Below are positions 1 through 11,934 of a DNA stretch of 64,000 nucleotides, piece by piece (positions within the stretch are counted from its first letter, which is position 1; each line of letters begins with the position of its first letter). The notes under the pieces are model-generated. The model saw only the letters and a list, made by a program, of their open reading frames with translations, was not told the origin of the DNA and ran no database searches. The stretch lies in assembly GCA_905116865.2 (NCBI GenBank), contig CAJHNH020003113.1, forward strand, positions 446,393 to 510,392. The letters run 5' to 3'. Position numbers and translations under genes: made by a program. Source of the stretch: Candidula unifasciata. Lineage: Eukaryota; Mollusca; Gastropoda; Stylommatophora; Geomitridae.

Positions 1-332
1 TGTCAGGACAGATTTGTCTCCATTAGCGTTTCACCAGATCACATCCTTTGTGGCGCGGCTGGTGCTTGCTAGGCCTTCTTTATCAAAGCAGGCGCTGTCA
101 ATCTTGTTAGTTACTGAGCTGTTAGAGTTTGTAAGTTACTGAGCTGTTATAGAGTTTGTTAGTTTCTGAGCTGTTAGAGTTTGTAGTTGCAGTGAATCAG
201 CTGAATGAGAAACGTGCAAGTATAAATTAGCACTCGCATTAAGTAGAGGAAAGCAAAATAAAGACATGATTTGACAATTCGTCTGTGTTTGTGTCTTTGT
301 TTTTTGTTCAAACAATTGACCTGAGTTGACGG
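1..332. other. Unassigned flank
   Basis: A short run repeats the phrase gagctgttagagtttgt about three times (115-185). Nothing else was recognised. Confidence 0.5.
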
Positions 333-545
333 GAGTCGCCGTGGCAGAGCGGCTAGACGTTCGGAAGGTCGTGGGTTCGCTCCCTGCCGGAGCCGGACTT
401 TTCTTCAAAAATGACCTTGGCTCCCAGGTCGACCCAGCCTTGAGTGGGTACCGGGTGCAGTCCCGGGAAGTAGAGGCGGCCGGTGTGATGCTGGCCCCAT
501 CACCCATCTTTTGTCGTTGGTCTCACAGTATGAGACCCTTGTTTT
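333..545 (+). mobile_element. tRNA-derived SINE, family 1
   Basis: The head has an A-box-like GTGGCAGAGCGGCTAGACG and a B-box-like GGGTTCGCTCC about 30 nt apart. A conserved body follows (cttcaaaaatgaccttggct ... gtctcacagtatgagaccc). Related copies occur at 14591, 23520, 40915 and, inverted, 54945. Confidence 0.82.
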
Positions 546-559
546 TACCTGTTTAAATC

Positions 560-735
560 ACCGGCTCTCTTGCGTAGTTGGCTAAACCGGATTGCGCGGT
601 GAGCAGGTGACGAACTCCTCGTGGTCCGGGTTCACTCCTGGGGGTAGGCATAAAAGCCACATTTCTCCCAGATTTACGGTATTTAAAATGGAATCAAGAC
701 CGAAAAGTTGCGATATCCATAATACCTAAGGGTTA
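560..735 (+). mobile_element. tRNA-derived SINE, family 2
   Basis: The tRNA-like head has tgcgtagttggctaaacc (A box) and GGGTTCACTCC (B box). The body includes aaaagccacatttctcccag. It directly follows a family 1 SINE. Better copies lie at 44365 and 52471. Confidence 0.8.
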
Positions 736-739
736 ACAA

Positions 740-1614
740 GATAGAGAATGAGATGAGGTAACCCTAACCCTAACAACTGATGGCTTCGGGATACTAAAAC
801 ATAGCAACAAACCTGTTTAAATATATCAGCATACATATAGGCAGATCCATCCATCCATCTACCATTGCATCTATCTACGAACGAAACCATTGTCCCGCCC
901 ATTCATCCACCCACACCATTTATCCCACCATCCACTCAATGCTATTTTTCACCGCTTCCTTCCATTCTGGTTGTTACCAGCTTTGCACTTGGGCTCGACT
1001 AATACTTTGTATAAAAATCACCCTTACTGACTCTATTTGAAAGCTGACAGTAAGAGAGAAGCACTGTGTTACTAGACTCATGTTTTTACCTCATCTCATA
1101 TTTGGTCGATTCATCCATCCATCTACCATTCCATTCATCCACTAATAGTCATCCATCATTCCATCCATTCATCTACCCACCCATCCATTCATCTACCATT
1201 CCATTTATCCACTAATACAGTCATCCATCATTCCATCCATTCATCTACCCACCCATCTATCCAGGACACACTCACCCATTCACTCCACCATCCACACTTG
1301 CCGTTCTCCCATCTATCCCTTCATCGCTCCTTTACATTCAGTCGGGCTCGACGGATTACTTTTGTATAACAAGCATCCTTACTGTCTCTATTTGATAGCT
1401 GACAGTAAGAGAGAAGCATCTTATCACGAGACCCCAATTTTTACCCCATTCTATATATTAGCAATTCCATTCATCCACCAATATAGCCATCCTTTACCCA
1501 TCCACTATTCTACCCGCCCATCTATATCACCACCTACTCGCCCACTCACCTCACCATCCACCCTAGCTATTTTTCCATGGCTCCCTTACATTCTGTTTTT
1601 TAACCAGTTCTGTC
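740..1614. repeat. Degenerate (TCCA)n-rich stretch with an internal duplication
   Basis: The strand is rich in atccatccatc and ccattcatcc words, densest at 845-965 and 1105-1320. The phrase catccatcattccatccattcatctaccc recurs (1149 and 1212), and a block with gatagctgacagtaagagagaagca appears at about 1038 and 1397. This is decayed simple sequence with a local duplication. No gene was seen. Confidence 0.65.
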
Positions 1615-1736
1615 TGTCGGTCGGTCGGTCGGTCGGTCGGTCGGTCGGTCGGTCGGTCGGTCGGTCGGTCGGTCGGTCGGTCGGTCGGTCGGTCGGTCGG
1701 TCGGTCAGTCGGTCGGTCGGTCGGTCGGTCGGTCGG
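1615..1736. repeat. (TCGG)n microsatellite
   Basis: About 30 tandem tcgg units with one tcag variant. The open frames across it (SVGR or TDRP repeats) are by-products of the repeat. Confidence 0.97.
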
Positions 1737-2592
1737 CACAGGCACCACTTTTATTCCATGCGGATGAATTAATGTCATCCCCATAACCCAACCCCGGTCA
1801 CGACCTATAGGCCAACCCCTCCCTCCCTCCTTAGACACTCAGTGTACGCTGTCGGTGTCTAATCCGCTCCTTTTTTCGCCTCCTTTTTTCGCCTCCACCT
1901 GCGCGTTGGAGATATATAGGCTGACCCTATTTCATTATTCGAAGTTTTTTCGCCAGGGACACAGATGAGTATCATTTATTCTATACATTAGAGTCCTATG
2001 TAGTCACTTCATAGTTAAAGCATATTTGTGTATGTGTACTGTGTTGTCCTTTATGTGCTGATGAAGGCTAATCGCCGCAACGTCCTCTGTTTGTTTATTG
2101 TAATCGATTTTGTAAAGCTAACATAAACTGTTTGTTGTTTCTTACCAACTTTTTCTCTTCCCTATAATTTTCTACTCCTTTTAAAAACTTATATGTCAGC
2201 TGTCAGGATCTGTATTGGTTTGGATGATGACAAAGAAAGTCCCTTTATTTGGGAATGCGATGAAATCAAAATGAATAAACGCTGCTGTTGATTTTCAATA
2301 AAAAAATAAATAAATGTGAAATGCGCCGTCTCCGCAAGGTCACTAACAACACAAGAAGAGACAGTTACGAATACCAGCAGTATTTCAGTTCCTGAGGGGT
2401 TGAGCGCAATTTTGCAAAGAGTGTTATACTGTTGCGTCGAGACATATACTGTGCAGAATGTTTTAATTTCTAAACAGATTTCTTAAATATTCTTAGGCCA
2501 AACGACAAAGTTACAATAATGAAATATACGTTGCCTAGTAGATAAAGACAACGTGGCATATAGTTAGCGGACATGTACATAAAAACTTACAA
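1737..2592. other. Intergenic, with a small LINE remnant near 2315-2400
   Basis: Mostly unassigned. On the plus strand, 2315-2400 reads EMRRLRKVTNNTRRDSYEY with no extended frame. It resembles the C-terminal linker of the LINE copy at 28970 ([12 protein letters not shown]). Confidence 0.45.
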
Positions 2593-2593
2593 A

Positions 2594-2635
<42 letters not shown>

Positions 2636-2683
2636 ATTTTATATTTATATATATATATTATATATATATATATGTGTGTGTGA

Positions 2684-2751
<68 letters not shown>
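2594..2751. repeat. (CA)n followed by (TA)n microsatellites
   Basis: (CA)n spans 2594-2635 and is followed by alternating (TA)n with a short gtgtgtgtgag interruption at about 2641-2751. Confidence 0.97.
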
Positions 2752-2753
<2 letters not shown>

Positions 2754-2785
2754 TAGCCGAGCTAATGAGAAATGGTGCTAAATAG

Positions 2786-3010
2786 GTTAGTTTTGTATTC
2801 TTTACAGAACGTTGCAGAACCAACCCCAACAGCTCCTTGCTGTTGTGTGGTTTTTTCTAGGCAAATTTACGTCCAGTAGTTTGCCATTGCTTCTGGACGG
2901 TCTGCTCTCTTGATGCCACTGTCGAAACCAGCGCAAGGTGCATGGCCCGCAGCTGGGGTCGAACCCGGCATCCCGGCATTAGGAAACGTTCGCATCGACA
3001 AAGAGCCGAC
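2786..3010 (-). mobile_element. tRNA-derived SINE, family 3 (diverged copy)
   Basis: This matches the copy at 43955-44170, including the body around ctaggcaaatttacgtccag and, on the minus strand, a B-box-like CCGGGTTCGACCCC from the tRNA-like head. Confidence 0.72.
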
Positions 3011-3689
3011 AAAAGTGATAAATACAGCGGACAATTTGACAGGAAGGTTCGACGGAGGCAAAAGATAAAACGTGCACAAATACAACCGAACGTTTCGACC
3101 AAAGTATTTACAAGCGGAGAACTAAATATCGCAAACTGTGAGTGAAAAGATTCAACAAAGCTTCTAAAAAAAATCAACATGTTCTAGTCGTATTTCATGT
3201 TGTATTTTGTACTGTTTGTACTGACCAACAACAGAACCCACGATTTGAAGATCAATGGCTGTACTATGGAGAGATCATTGCTTGTTTTAGAGGTCGCTGG
3301 TTGCTTAGCAACCCGGCTATTGGTAATTACTAACACTTAACTTATTCCGCTTGTCTAAATATATAATTAAACGACTTGTGTGTTTTGCTTGTTCAATTAA
3401 CTGATACTTGTTGGACTAGTAATGGTATGTATATAATGTGTTACACTTATAGGTCCAACATTCGCGGCAATCTCATGCATGCAAGTTGTAATAATTAAAT
3501 GCAGAAACTTACATGCACAGTCAAGTACAGAAACGTAAGACGTTCTACAGGCGAGTTGCAGGATGGTACTAGAAACATTTAAATAAGCCAATCCTCACTC
3601 GATGGGTGATGCCACAACTATCATGCCGGTCGTCTTTACTTCTCTCGATATTCCATGCTACATTATTTCAGCTGGGTTGACTTGAGAGC
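3011..3689. other. Unassigned sequence
   Basis: A+T-rich sequence without a recognisable gene, motif or repeat. Confidence 0.5.
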
Positions 3690-3826
3690 TGACAAGTGGA
3701 AAGTTTAAACACAAGAGACGCAGGTTGGGATCATTCGGATGAGAATTACCCGCGCGCAAGTCCCAGAAACCCCGTACAACCGTGAGGTTATATTATTAGG
3801 ACCCCCGACTACAGCTGGGGTGCGGC
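3690..3826 (+). repeat. Dispersed repeat R3, degraded copy
   Basis: The segment with cggatgagaattaccc, aagtcccagaaaccccg and cagctggggtgcggctta aligns in order with the R3 copies at 4440 and 58572. Its 3' end grades into the 31-bp array that follows. Confidence 0.6.
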
Positions 3827-3950
3827 TTAAAAACTGCGTCCCACATTAGCGTAAGGCTTAAAAACTGCGTCCCACATTAGCGTAAGGCTTAAAAACTGCG
3901 TCCCACATTAGCGTAAGGCTTTAAAACTGCGTCCCACATTAGCGTAAGGC
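3827..3950. repeat. 31-bp tandem array, 4 copies
   Basis: Four units of exactly 31 bp (aaactgcgtcccacattagc core), nearly identical, begin at the end of a degraded R3 repeat. Confidence 0.95.
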
Positions 3951-4174
3951 TTAAAAAAAAAAAACTATGTGTTGTTTAATTGTATGCATGAATCATTGTT
4001 AACAATGTTAAAGTATACAAACAATCATCTAGAGTTTAAACAATCCTGAAAAATCCTTTTTAATAATTATTGTGAGTAAACTTGTGACAGACTGAGAACA
4101 GCTCGAATTCTGAACAAATTTTAAGAACGAATATTTAATTTCGAGACACCCAGATTCCACTGTCATTATTTCAT

Positions 4175-4364
4175 TACTAAGGCTGTGTTTCCCGAACTTT
4201 TCTTAGTCCCGGCGCCTTTTTTCAATTAAAATTTGTCCACGGCGCCCAAACCTAAGTAAAAGTATGACTATTCGTATGTGAAAGATAAAAAAAAAAAAAC
4301 TCGTGTATCTTCGAAAATTTTGCGGCTCGCCGTGGTGCACAGTTTTGGAATCACTGAACTAAGG
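4175..4364. mobile_element. Short hAT-type MITE with 8-bp target duplication
   Basis: The element spans 4183-4356 (174 bp). Its ends are ctgtgtttcccgaacttt and, inverted, cagtgattccaaaactgt, a degraded terminal inverted repeat of the hAT CAGTG type. The flanks are tactaagg (4175-4182) and aactaagg (4357-4364), an 8-bp target duplication with one mismatch. It has no coding capacity. Confidence 0.75.
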
Positions 4365-4439
4365 GAAAGCACCCCTGAATTATTGTTTTTTGCTAGTATT
4401 AATTTTTATTATCGCCTCCCTTAGTCTGACTGACTGACT

Positions 4440-4645
4440 TTCTACCCCACTAGGACATCACACAAGCGATAAACACCCAATGGCACAAAGTGCCACCATG
4501 CGGATGAGGATCGCCGTGGAGAGGTCCCAGAAACCGCGTTCAGACATTAGACCATATTTACGGCCTGCCTATATTGCGACCCCCGGCAAAAGCCAGGGTG
4601 GAGCTTCAAATAAAAAATTTCATCCTGAAAAGGACGGTAGAGATA
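4440..4645 (+). repeat. Dispersed repeat R3
   Basis: Contains ccccactaggacatcacaca, gtgccaccatgcggatgagg, gtggagaggtcccagaaacc and caaaagccagggtgg. The same order is found at 58572 (plus), 54540 (minus) and 61800 (minus). No clear tRNA boxes, so the class is unknown. Pieces of SINE family 1 follow (about 4660-4985). Confidence 0.8.
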
Positions 4646-5094
4646 ATACCTCCCTTAGTTTCCAGGTTAAAACGTTAGATTTGCTTTCATGGCAATCGCG
4701 GTGCTGTCAAGAACATAGCATCAGAAGTAAAGTCGACGGGCGTGATGTTAATCATATCACCCATCCAGTGTAGTTTGGTCTACAAAATATGGGTCTAGCA
4801 CCATATGTCTGATGATTCAGTGGCACAAAATGAGTTTTTTTTTTTTTTTTTAAATGGTAAATTCAATCGGTGAGGAAAATATATTTGTTTAATAAGTGAC
4901 CATGGCTCCCAACTGAACCAGTCTAAAGTATAGGTGTGTTTTGTAAAGTAAAGGTGACTGGTGTAATGTTGACAACATCAGTGTCAGAATGTGCATAAAA
5001 ATGCGGAGAATTCATCATGTGTTCAAAAGTGTCCCAGGTGTAGCGCCTATATAACAAAAAGTCCTGCACAGCAGAGGTTGGACTAAGTCCCCAC

Positions 5095-5335
5095 CCTTTA
5101 GGTCTACGTCAAGTCCCGAGGCCTCGTCACCAAGTCCCAAGGCCTCATCACCAAGTCCAAGGCATCGTTACCAAGTCTCAAGGCATCGTCACTAAGTCCC
5201 AATGCATCGTCACTAAGTCCCAAGGCATCGGCCCAAGTCCCAATGCATCGTCATCAAGTCCCAAGGCATCGTCACCAAGTCCCAAGGCATTGTAACCAAG
5301 TCCCAAGGCATCGTTACCAAGTCACTAAGTCGAGT
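5095..5335. repeat. 21-bp tandem array (about 11 copies)
   Basis: Units are of the form aagtcccaaggcatcgtcacc, with length and base variants. Confidence 0.92.
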
Positions 5336-5849
5336 CCCGAGTCAAGTCACAATATGTTTCAAGACATCTGCGAGACATGCAAGAGACAATGCTTACGGAT
5401 CAATCAAAAATTCGGAAAATCTACAATTGGAAATGGCAGCGTGAACAACTCTTTGAACTCTTTGAATATATAAAGTCGAATGTGAAAGCTGGATAAATCG
5501 AAACATAATTTATTCTGTCCTGTTTCACATGAAGACGTTTTAAATCATGACGTTGATCACCAAACATCACAGTGACCGGCCGCGAGAACGAGTGGTACCA
5601 AGTTGTAGAAACTACAAGTGGCAAGCTCAGTTACGAGTCGCTGGTTAAAGGTGACATCATGTACAGTGCAACCAGAGACCGTGTGGTTTGTATTTCACTT
5701 GAAAGAAATTGCGTGCTTAATTATACATTGATGGCAACTCTGTAGTAATACACCTGACGATACAGAGTAAAATATGCATGGCAATAAATTGTGCAATATC
5801 ATATTTGTGTCTTTATTCACAATGGAGAAATATTGGTTTGAATGATAGT

Positions 5850-6450
5850 GTCCTCAGATGGGTTCTGGGGCCGCATTGTGAAGAAAAAGGATTAGACTCA
5901 CTGCTCCTTAACAAGCATGTCGTAAGAGTCGATTATTTTATTATGAATAGACCAGAACAGGTTATTATCCCCCGTCTCAGAACGGGCACAACCGATTACG
6001 TAACCACATGTGCACAAAATTCAAGATAGGCGTATAAACCATGTGCACCTGTGGAAAGGTGCCCTAGACAGCAGAGCATGTACTCCAGAACTGCACCGAA
6101 TTTGACAGATTAAGGCAAACCTTTTGGCCAGAAAGAACAACAGTTGAACTTAAACTCTATGGACCACTGAATAAACTAACAACAGTGAAATTTTTACAAG
6201 AGACAAAATTTCTGCAAAGACAACTTATTTCAGGCGAACGAAAGAAGATATGAGTCGATTAGTTAGGGTTGTTTACTTTAAAGCTGGACTGTACCTTCCT
6301 AAGAGACGAGGAACCAATAGTCTGCACACAATTAATCCAGATCTGTAAAATGGATGTACATGCAAAACGCAGTCTATAAAAGAAAACTCAAATCCATCAG
6401 TGAACCAAAACTTTCCAGCAGCGCTTACAGTTGAAGAAGACGAATGGAAA
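5850..6450 (-). repeat. Dispersed repeat R1 interrupted by a LINE fragment
   Basis: R1 hallmark blocks appear at 5855-5935 (cttaacaagcatgtcgtaag) and 6275-6445 (gaggaaccaatagtctgcac, aactttccagcagcgcttac). Between them lies unrelated LINE sequence (5940-6250). In intact copies (58066-58345) these blocks are contiguous. Confidence 0.7.
5940..6250 (+). pseudogene. Non-LTR retrotransposon C-terminal fragment (post-RNase H segment)
   Basis: Plus-strand frames read PRLRTGTTDY, then after a frameshift CTCGKVP and TAEHVLQNC, then LYGPLNKLTTVKFLQET. This is the usual order of the cysteine/histidine tail after the RNase H domain of many animal LINEs. Stops and frameshifts show it is dead. Confidence 0.78.
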
Positions 6451-6935
6451 AACAAAATAATAACATTATCATAAGGCTTCATTAATCTTTGACTTACTTT
6501 CTACAAACAATTTCAACTTATGAGTTTATCCTGTGGTCCTAGTCTTTCTCTTCTTCATTACCTTGAAGAGGCATTACATGTTGGTGTTTTCATTCTGTGC
6601 CAGAATTTAATTTTCTTCATTTCGTCTGGTTGAATGTATGAACAACACCAAGCATTAAACTCTATGCTTTGAATAAAGAATTCTACTTCTTTCTATAAGT
6701 GCCGATCAATATACTTTCTTTTACTTGATTTGAATGAAGAAGCTGAGTATGCTATGCCACAGATCCATTCCCAGACGTGGTCATCATTTCATCTCATGTT
6801 GATTCTCCGATACCTTGCGGTGTCGAGATGAAGAATCATTTAGGGGAAACTGCTGGTTCGTGAATGGGAATTTCCGGGGACTGTTATTTATTCTGTCCAT
6901 GGTCCGTCTGTGTGCGTGTGCGTGTCTGTCTGTGC
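6451..6935. other. Mostly unassigned; contains a short motif shared with the window end
   Basis: About 6698-6745 reads aagtgccgatcaatatac and tttacttgatttgaatgaag, which matches the right arm and flank of the hairpin at 63955-64000. No other feature was recognised. Confidence 0.5.
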
Positions 6936-6956
6936 CTGTCTCTCTCTCTCTCTCTC

Positions 6957-7050
<94 letters not shown>
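6936..7050. repeat. (CT)n and (TA)n microsatellites
   Basis: (CT)n at about 6939-6957 is followed by about 44 units of (TA)n. Confidence 0.97.
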
Positions 7051-7051
<1 letters not shown>

Positions 7052-7254
7052 ATTTATATATATTTATTTCATCCGCACTTTATGGTCAAACCATTTCACT
7101 CCTTGTTTAATAAAACCCAGAACTGCTACTACCCCGAATTTCGATCAGAATTCATCGTTGCTGATCTGACCTTTTCTTGTTATATAAGAAGCCCTTCACA
7201 GGAATCTCATTTCAGTTGTCATTTTTCTTTCCTCTTTTGCTGTCATTGTCCAGA

Positions 7255-8030
7255 GCAGGCACTGATAGCACAGGGTTGGCAAGAAGATTGAGTCACACAA
7301 CGCTCTTTTGATTTTTACTGACACAACAAGAACAGACCCCTTGCTCAACAACAAGAACAGAACCCTTGCTCCACAACAAGAACAGACCCCTTGCTCTACA
7401 ACAAGAACAGACCCCTGCTCCACAACAAGAACAGAGCCCTTGCTCCACAACAAGAACACACCCCCTGCTCCACAACAAGAACAGACCCCCTGCTCCACAA
7501 CAAGAACAGACCCCCTGCTCCACAACAAGAACAGACCCCCTGCTCCACAACAAGAACAGACCCCTGCTCCACAACAAGAACAGACCCCCTGCTCCACAAG
7601 AACAGACCCCCTGCTCCACAACAAGAACAGACCCCCTGCTCCACAACAAGAACAGACCCCCTGCTCCACAAGAACAGACCCCCTGCTCCACAACAAGAAC
7701 AGACCCCCTGCTCCACAACAAAAACAGACCCCTGCTCCACAACAAGAACAGACCCCCTGCTCCACAACAAGAACAGACCCCCTGCTCCACAACAAGAACA
7801 GACCCCTGCTCAACAACAAGAACAGACCCCCTGCTCAACAACAAGAACAGACCCCCTGCTCCACAACAAGAACAGACCCCCTGCTCCACAACAAGAACAG
7901 ACCCCCTGCTCCACAACAAGAACAGACCCCTGCTCCACAACAAGAACAGACCCCTTGCTCCGAAACAAGCATGTTGTAAAATGCAACTAATTAGAAGTTT
8001 TCTAAAATCAGATGTGCTAATCATTAATGC
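7255..8030 (-). repeat. 25-bp minisatellite expanded inside dispersed repeat R1
   Basis: About 26 units of 24-25 bp (ccacaacaagaacagacccc core) occupy 7319-7965. The flank on the right (gctccgaaacaagcatgttg, then gcaactaattagaagttttc) is the R1 sequence that normally follows directly. All open frames in six phases here (CCGAGG, NKNRPPAPQQ and similar) are repeat artefacts. Confidence 0.88.
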
Positions 8031-8739
8031 CAACATATTGTAGGAACAACACAAGTGACAACGGACATTTCAAAGATGAATGCTGAACAAAAAGCAAGAT
8101 AAAATAAGAATAAACAACAAACATATTGAAATTATCTCAATTTAATCATCACTTTGGCAGACACAACTCAGTGCCAGTCTTTGGTGTCTAAAATAAACAT
8201 TAAACAGACATTACGGCAACGCACATCAACAAAATCAGACCACCGATTATAAAGTGACAGACAACTAATGTCACTAACTGATAACCCAGATTCTGAACAG
8301 ATTACTAATATAACCTTCACTTTTCAATAAAAGTTCACAGCAATCAAATGTGGCAGGAAATAAAAGGTTAACAAACTTTAGAAATAAAGACATAATAAAG
8401 TAAGAAGGTGTATATAAAAATGTTAACATGATTTCAACTCCGATGGAGTGGAATAAAAAGTAGATAATTTTGACACCTAGAAATTAATTATTATATATAT
8501 ATATTTTGATCTGCAGACGTGTCTGAATCAAGTGTTTAAAGAGATTGTCACGTATAGTATAAAATTTGTGAATCAAGTTTTGTAATAATTATCATATTGT
8601 GATATATAAAGTATCAATTATGTTATAGAGATTGGCTGACATCATAGTCCACATAGGGCTGCAGGTTACACTGGGGCTGTGTGGCCATTACAAGTGTCCT
8701 AATTATAACTTGCTTAAAGACTGAACAGAGTATCTGGGC
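8031..8739. other. Unassigned A+T-rich sequence
   Basis: No gene, motif or tandem structure recognised, apart from a short (TA) run near 8492. Confidence 0.5.
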
Positions 8740-11700
8740 AGGCCCTGTTGGTCTGCCACTAGTAGTGAGACGTTTTTAATCTTATTGTGTCAAACCTTCA
8801 GTTCCCAATGGTTTGCCATCAGCAGTGAGACGTTTTTAATCTTATTGTGTCAAACCTTCAGTTCCCAATGGTTTGCCATCAGCAGTGAGACGTTTTTAAT
8901 CTTACTGTGCCAAACCTTCAGTTCTCAATGTTCTGCCACCAGCACCAAGACGTTTTTAATCTTACTTGTCAATTCTTTAGTTCCCATTGGTCTACCACCA
9001 GCACCAAGACGTTTTTAATCTTACTGTGCCGAACCTTTAGTTCCCATTGGTCTGCCACCACTAGTGAGACGTTTTTAATCTTACTGTGTCAAACCTTCAG
9101 TTCCCAATGGTCTGCCACCAGCACCAAGACGTTTTTAATCTTACTGTGTCAAACCTTCAGTTCCCAATGGTCTGCCACCAACAGTGAGACGTTTTTAATC
9201 TTACTGTGCCGAACCTTCAGTTCCCATTGTCTGCCACCAGCAGTGAGACGTTTTTAATCTTACTGTGCCAAACCTTCAGTTCTCAATGTTCTGCCACCAG
9301 CACCAAGACGTTTTTAATCTTACTTGTCAATTCTTTAGTTCCCATTGGTCTACCACCAGCACCAAGACGTTTTTAATCTTACTGTGCCGAACCTTTAGTT
9401 CCCATTGGTCTGCCACCACTAGTGAGACGTTTTTAATCTTACTGTGTCAAACCTTCAGTTCCCAATGGTCTGCCACCAGCACCAAGACGTTTTTAATCTT
9501 ACTGTGTCAAACCTTCAGTTCCCAATGGTCTGCCACCAACAGTGAGACGTTTTTAATCTTACTGTGCCGAACCTTCAGTTCCCATTGTCTGCCACCAGCA
9601 GTGAGACGTTTTTAATCTTACTGTGCCAAACCTTCAGTTCCCATTGTCTGCCACCAACAGTGAGACGTTTTTAATCTTACTGTGCCAAACCTTTAGTTCC
9701 CATTGGTCTGCCACCAACAGTGAGACGTTTCTAATCTTACTATGTCAAATCTTTAGTTCTCATTGGTCTGCCACCAGCACCAAGACGTTTTAAATCTTAC
9801 TGTGTCAAACCTTCAGTTCCCATTGGTCTGCCATCAGCACCAAGACGTTTTTAATCTTACTGTGCCAAACCTTTAGTTCCCATTGGTCTGCCACCACTAG
9901 TGAGACGTTTTTAATCTTACTGTGTCAAACCTTCAGTTCCCAATGGTCTGACACCAGCACCAAGACGTTTTTAATCTTACTTGTCAAACCTTCAGTTCCT
10001 ATTGTCTGCCACCAGCAGTGAGACGTTTTTAATCTTACTGTGTCAAACCTTCAGTTCTTAATGGTCTGCCACCAACAGTGAGACGTTTTTAATCTTACTG
10101 TGCCGAACATTCAGTTCCCATTGTCTGCCACCAGCAGTGAGACGTTTTTAATCTTACTGTGCCAAACCTTCAGTTCCCATTGTCTGCCACCAGCAGTGAG
10201 ACGTTTTTAATCTTACTGTGCCAAACCTTTAGTTCCCATTGGTCTGCCACCAACAGTGAGACGTTTTTAATCTTACTGTGTCAAACTTTTAGTTCCCAAT
10301 GGTCTGCCACGAGCACCAAGACGTTTTTAATCTTACTGTGTCAAACCTTCAGTTTCCAATGGTCTGCCACCAGCACCAAGACGTTTTTAATCTTACTGAG
10401 CCAAACCTTCAGTTCCCATTGGTTTGCCACCAGAAGTGAGTCGTTTTTAATCTTACTGAGCCAAACCTTCAGTTCCCATTGGTTTGCCACCAGCACAGAG
10501 ACGTTTTTAATCTTACTGTGCCAAACCTTCAGTTCCCATTGGTCTGCCACCAATAGTGAGACGTTTTTAATCTTACTGTGTCAAACCTTTAGTTCCTATT
10601 GGTCTGCCACCAGCACCGAGACGTTTTAAATCTTACTGTGTCAAACCTTCAGTTCCCATAGGTCTGCCACCAGCACCAAGACGTTTTTAATCTTACTGTG
10701 CCAAACCTTCAGTTCCCAATGGTCTGCCACCAGCACCAAGACGTTTTTAATCTTATTGTGACAAACCTTCAGTTCCCAATGGTCTGCCACCAGCACCAAG
10801 ACGTTTTTAATCTTACTTGTCAAACCTTCAGTTCCCATTGTCTGCCACCAGCAGTGAGACGTTTTTAATCTTACTGTGTCAAACCTTCAGTTCCCAATGG
10901 TATGCCACCAACAGTGAGACGTTTTTAATCTTACTGTGCCGAATCTTCAGTTCCCATTGTCTGCCACCAGCAGTGAGACGTTTTTAATATTACTGTGCCA
11001 AACCTTCAGTTCCCATTGGTCTGCCACCAACAGTGAGACGTTTTTAATCTTACTGTGTCAAACCTTTAGTTCCCATTGGTCTGCCACCAGCACCAAGACG
11101 TTTTTAATCTTACTGTGTCAAACCTTCAGTTCCCAATGGTCTGCCACCAGCACCAAGACGTTTTTAATCTTATTGTGACAAACCTTCAGTTCCCAATGGT
11201 CTGCCACCAGCACCAAGACGTTTTTAATCGTACTGTGCCAAACCTTTAGTTCCCATTGTCTGCCACCAGCAGTGAGACGTTTTTAATCTTAATGAGCCAA
11301 ACCTTCAGTTCCCAATGGTCTGCCACCAGCACCAAGACGTTTTTAATCTTACTGAGCCAAACCTTCAGTTCCCATTGTCTGCCACCAGCAGTGAGACGTT
11401 TTTAATCTTACTGAGCCAAACCTTCAGTTCCCATTGGTTTGCCACCAGAAGTGAGTCGTTTTTAATCTTACTGTGCCAAACCTTTAGTTCCCATTGTCTG
11501 CCACCAGCAGTGAGACGTTTTTAATCTTACTGTGCCAAACCTTTAGTTCCCATTGGTCTGCCACCAACAGTGAGACGTTTTTAATCTTACTGTGTCAAAC
11601 TTTTAGTTCCCATGGTCTGCCACCAGCAGTGAGTACGTTTTTAATCTTACTGAGCCAAACCTTCAGTTTCCACCAGAAGTGGTTTGCCAAACAGCACTGC

Positions 11701-11790
11701 ACCCTTCAGTGAGACGTTTTTTATCTTACTGAGCCAAACCTTTCAGTTCCCATTGGTTGCCACCAGAAGTGAGTCGTTTTTAATCTTATC
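8740..11790. repeat. 60-bp minisatellite, about 3 kb (roughly 51 copies)
   Basis: Units of 59-60 bp share an almost invariant core gacgtttttaatcttact followed by caaaccttcagttccc and gtctgccacca. Two unit types alternate irregularly, ending in cagtgagac or caccaagac. A six-unit block of 358 bp is repeated, apparently without change (protein readings of 8907-9257 and 9265-9615 are identical). The last two to three units, near 11640-11790, are degraded. Confidence 0.97.
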
Positions 11791-11934
11791 ACCGGTGCGT
11801 TTTTTTAATGCTAAGAGTTGCAGGCAGTAGCTCAGAAGTGATAAACAGCAGACATGTCTGCACAGGGACCAATGAATCTGGTTACAACAAGGGTCATCAT
11901 ACATAATATAAATTTGCTGTTGTTGAAACAAGCT

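Noticed and set aside
758..778. Telomere-like ccctaaccctaac
   Set aside because: Only two to three units, internal, with no array.
1362..1838. Frames with SVGR or TDRP repeats
   Set aside because: Translation of (TCGG)n in both directions.
7196..8054. Several long overlapping frames on both strands (CCGAGG, NKNRPPAPQ)
   Set aside because: Six-frame translation of a 25-bp minisatellite. No frame is favoured.
8740..11790. CRISPR-like array of regularly spaced conserved blocks
   Set aside because: The whole 60-bp unit repeats with no unique spacers, in eukaryotic DNA with no cas genes. It is a minisatellite.
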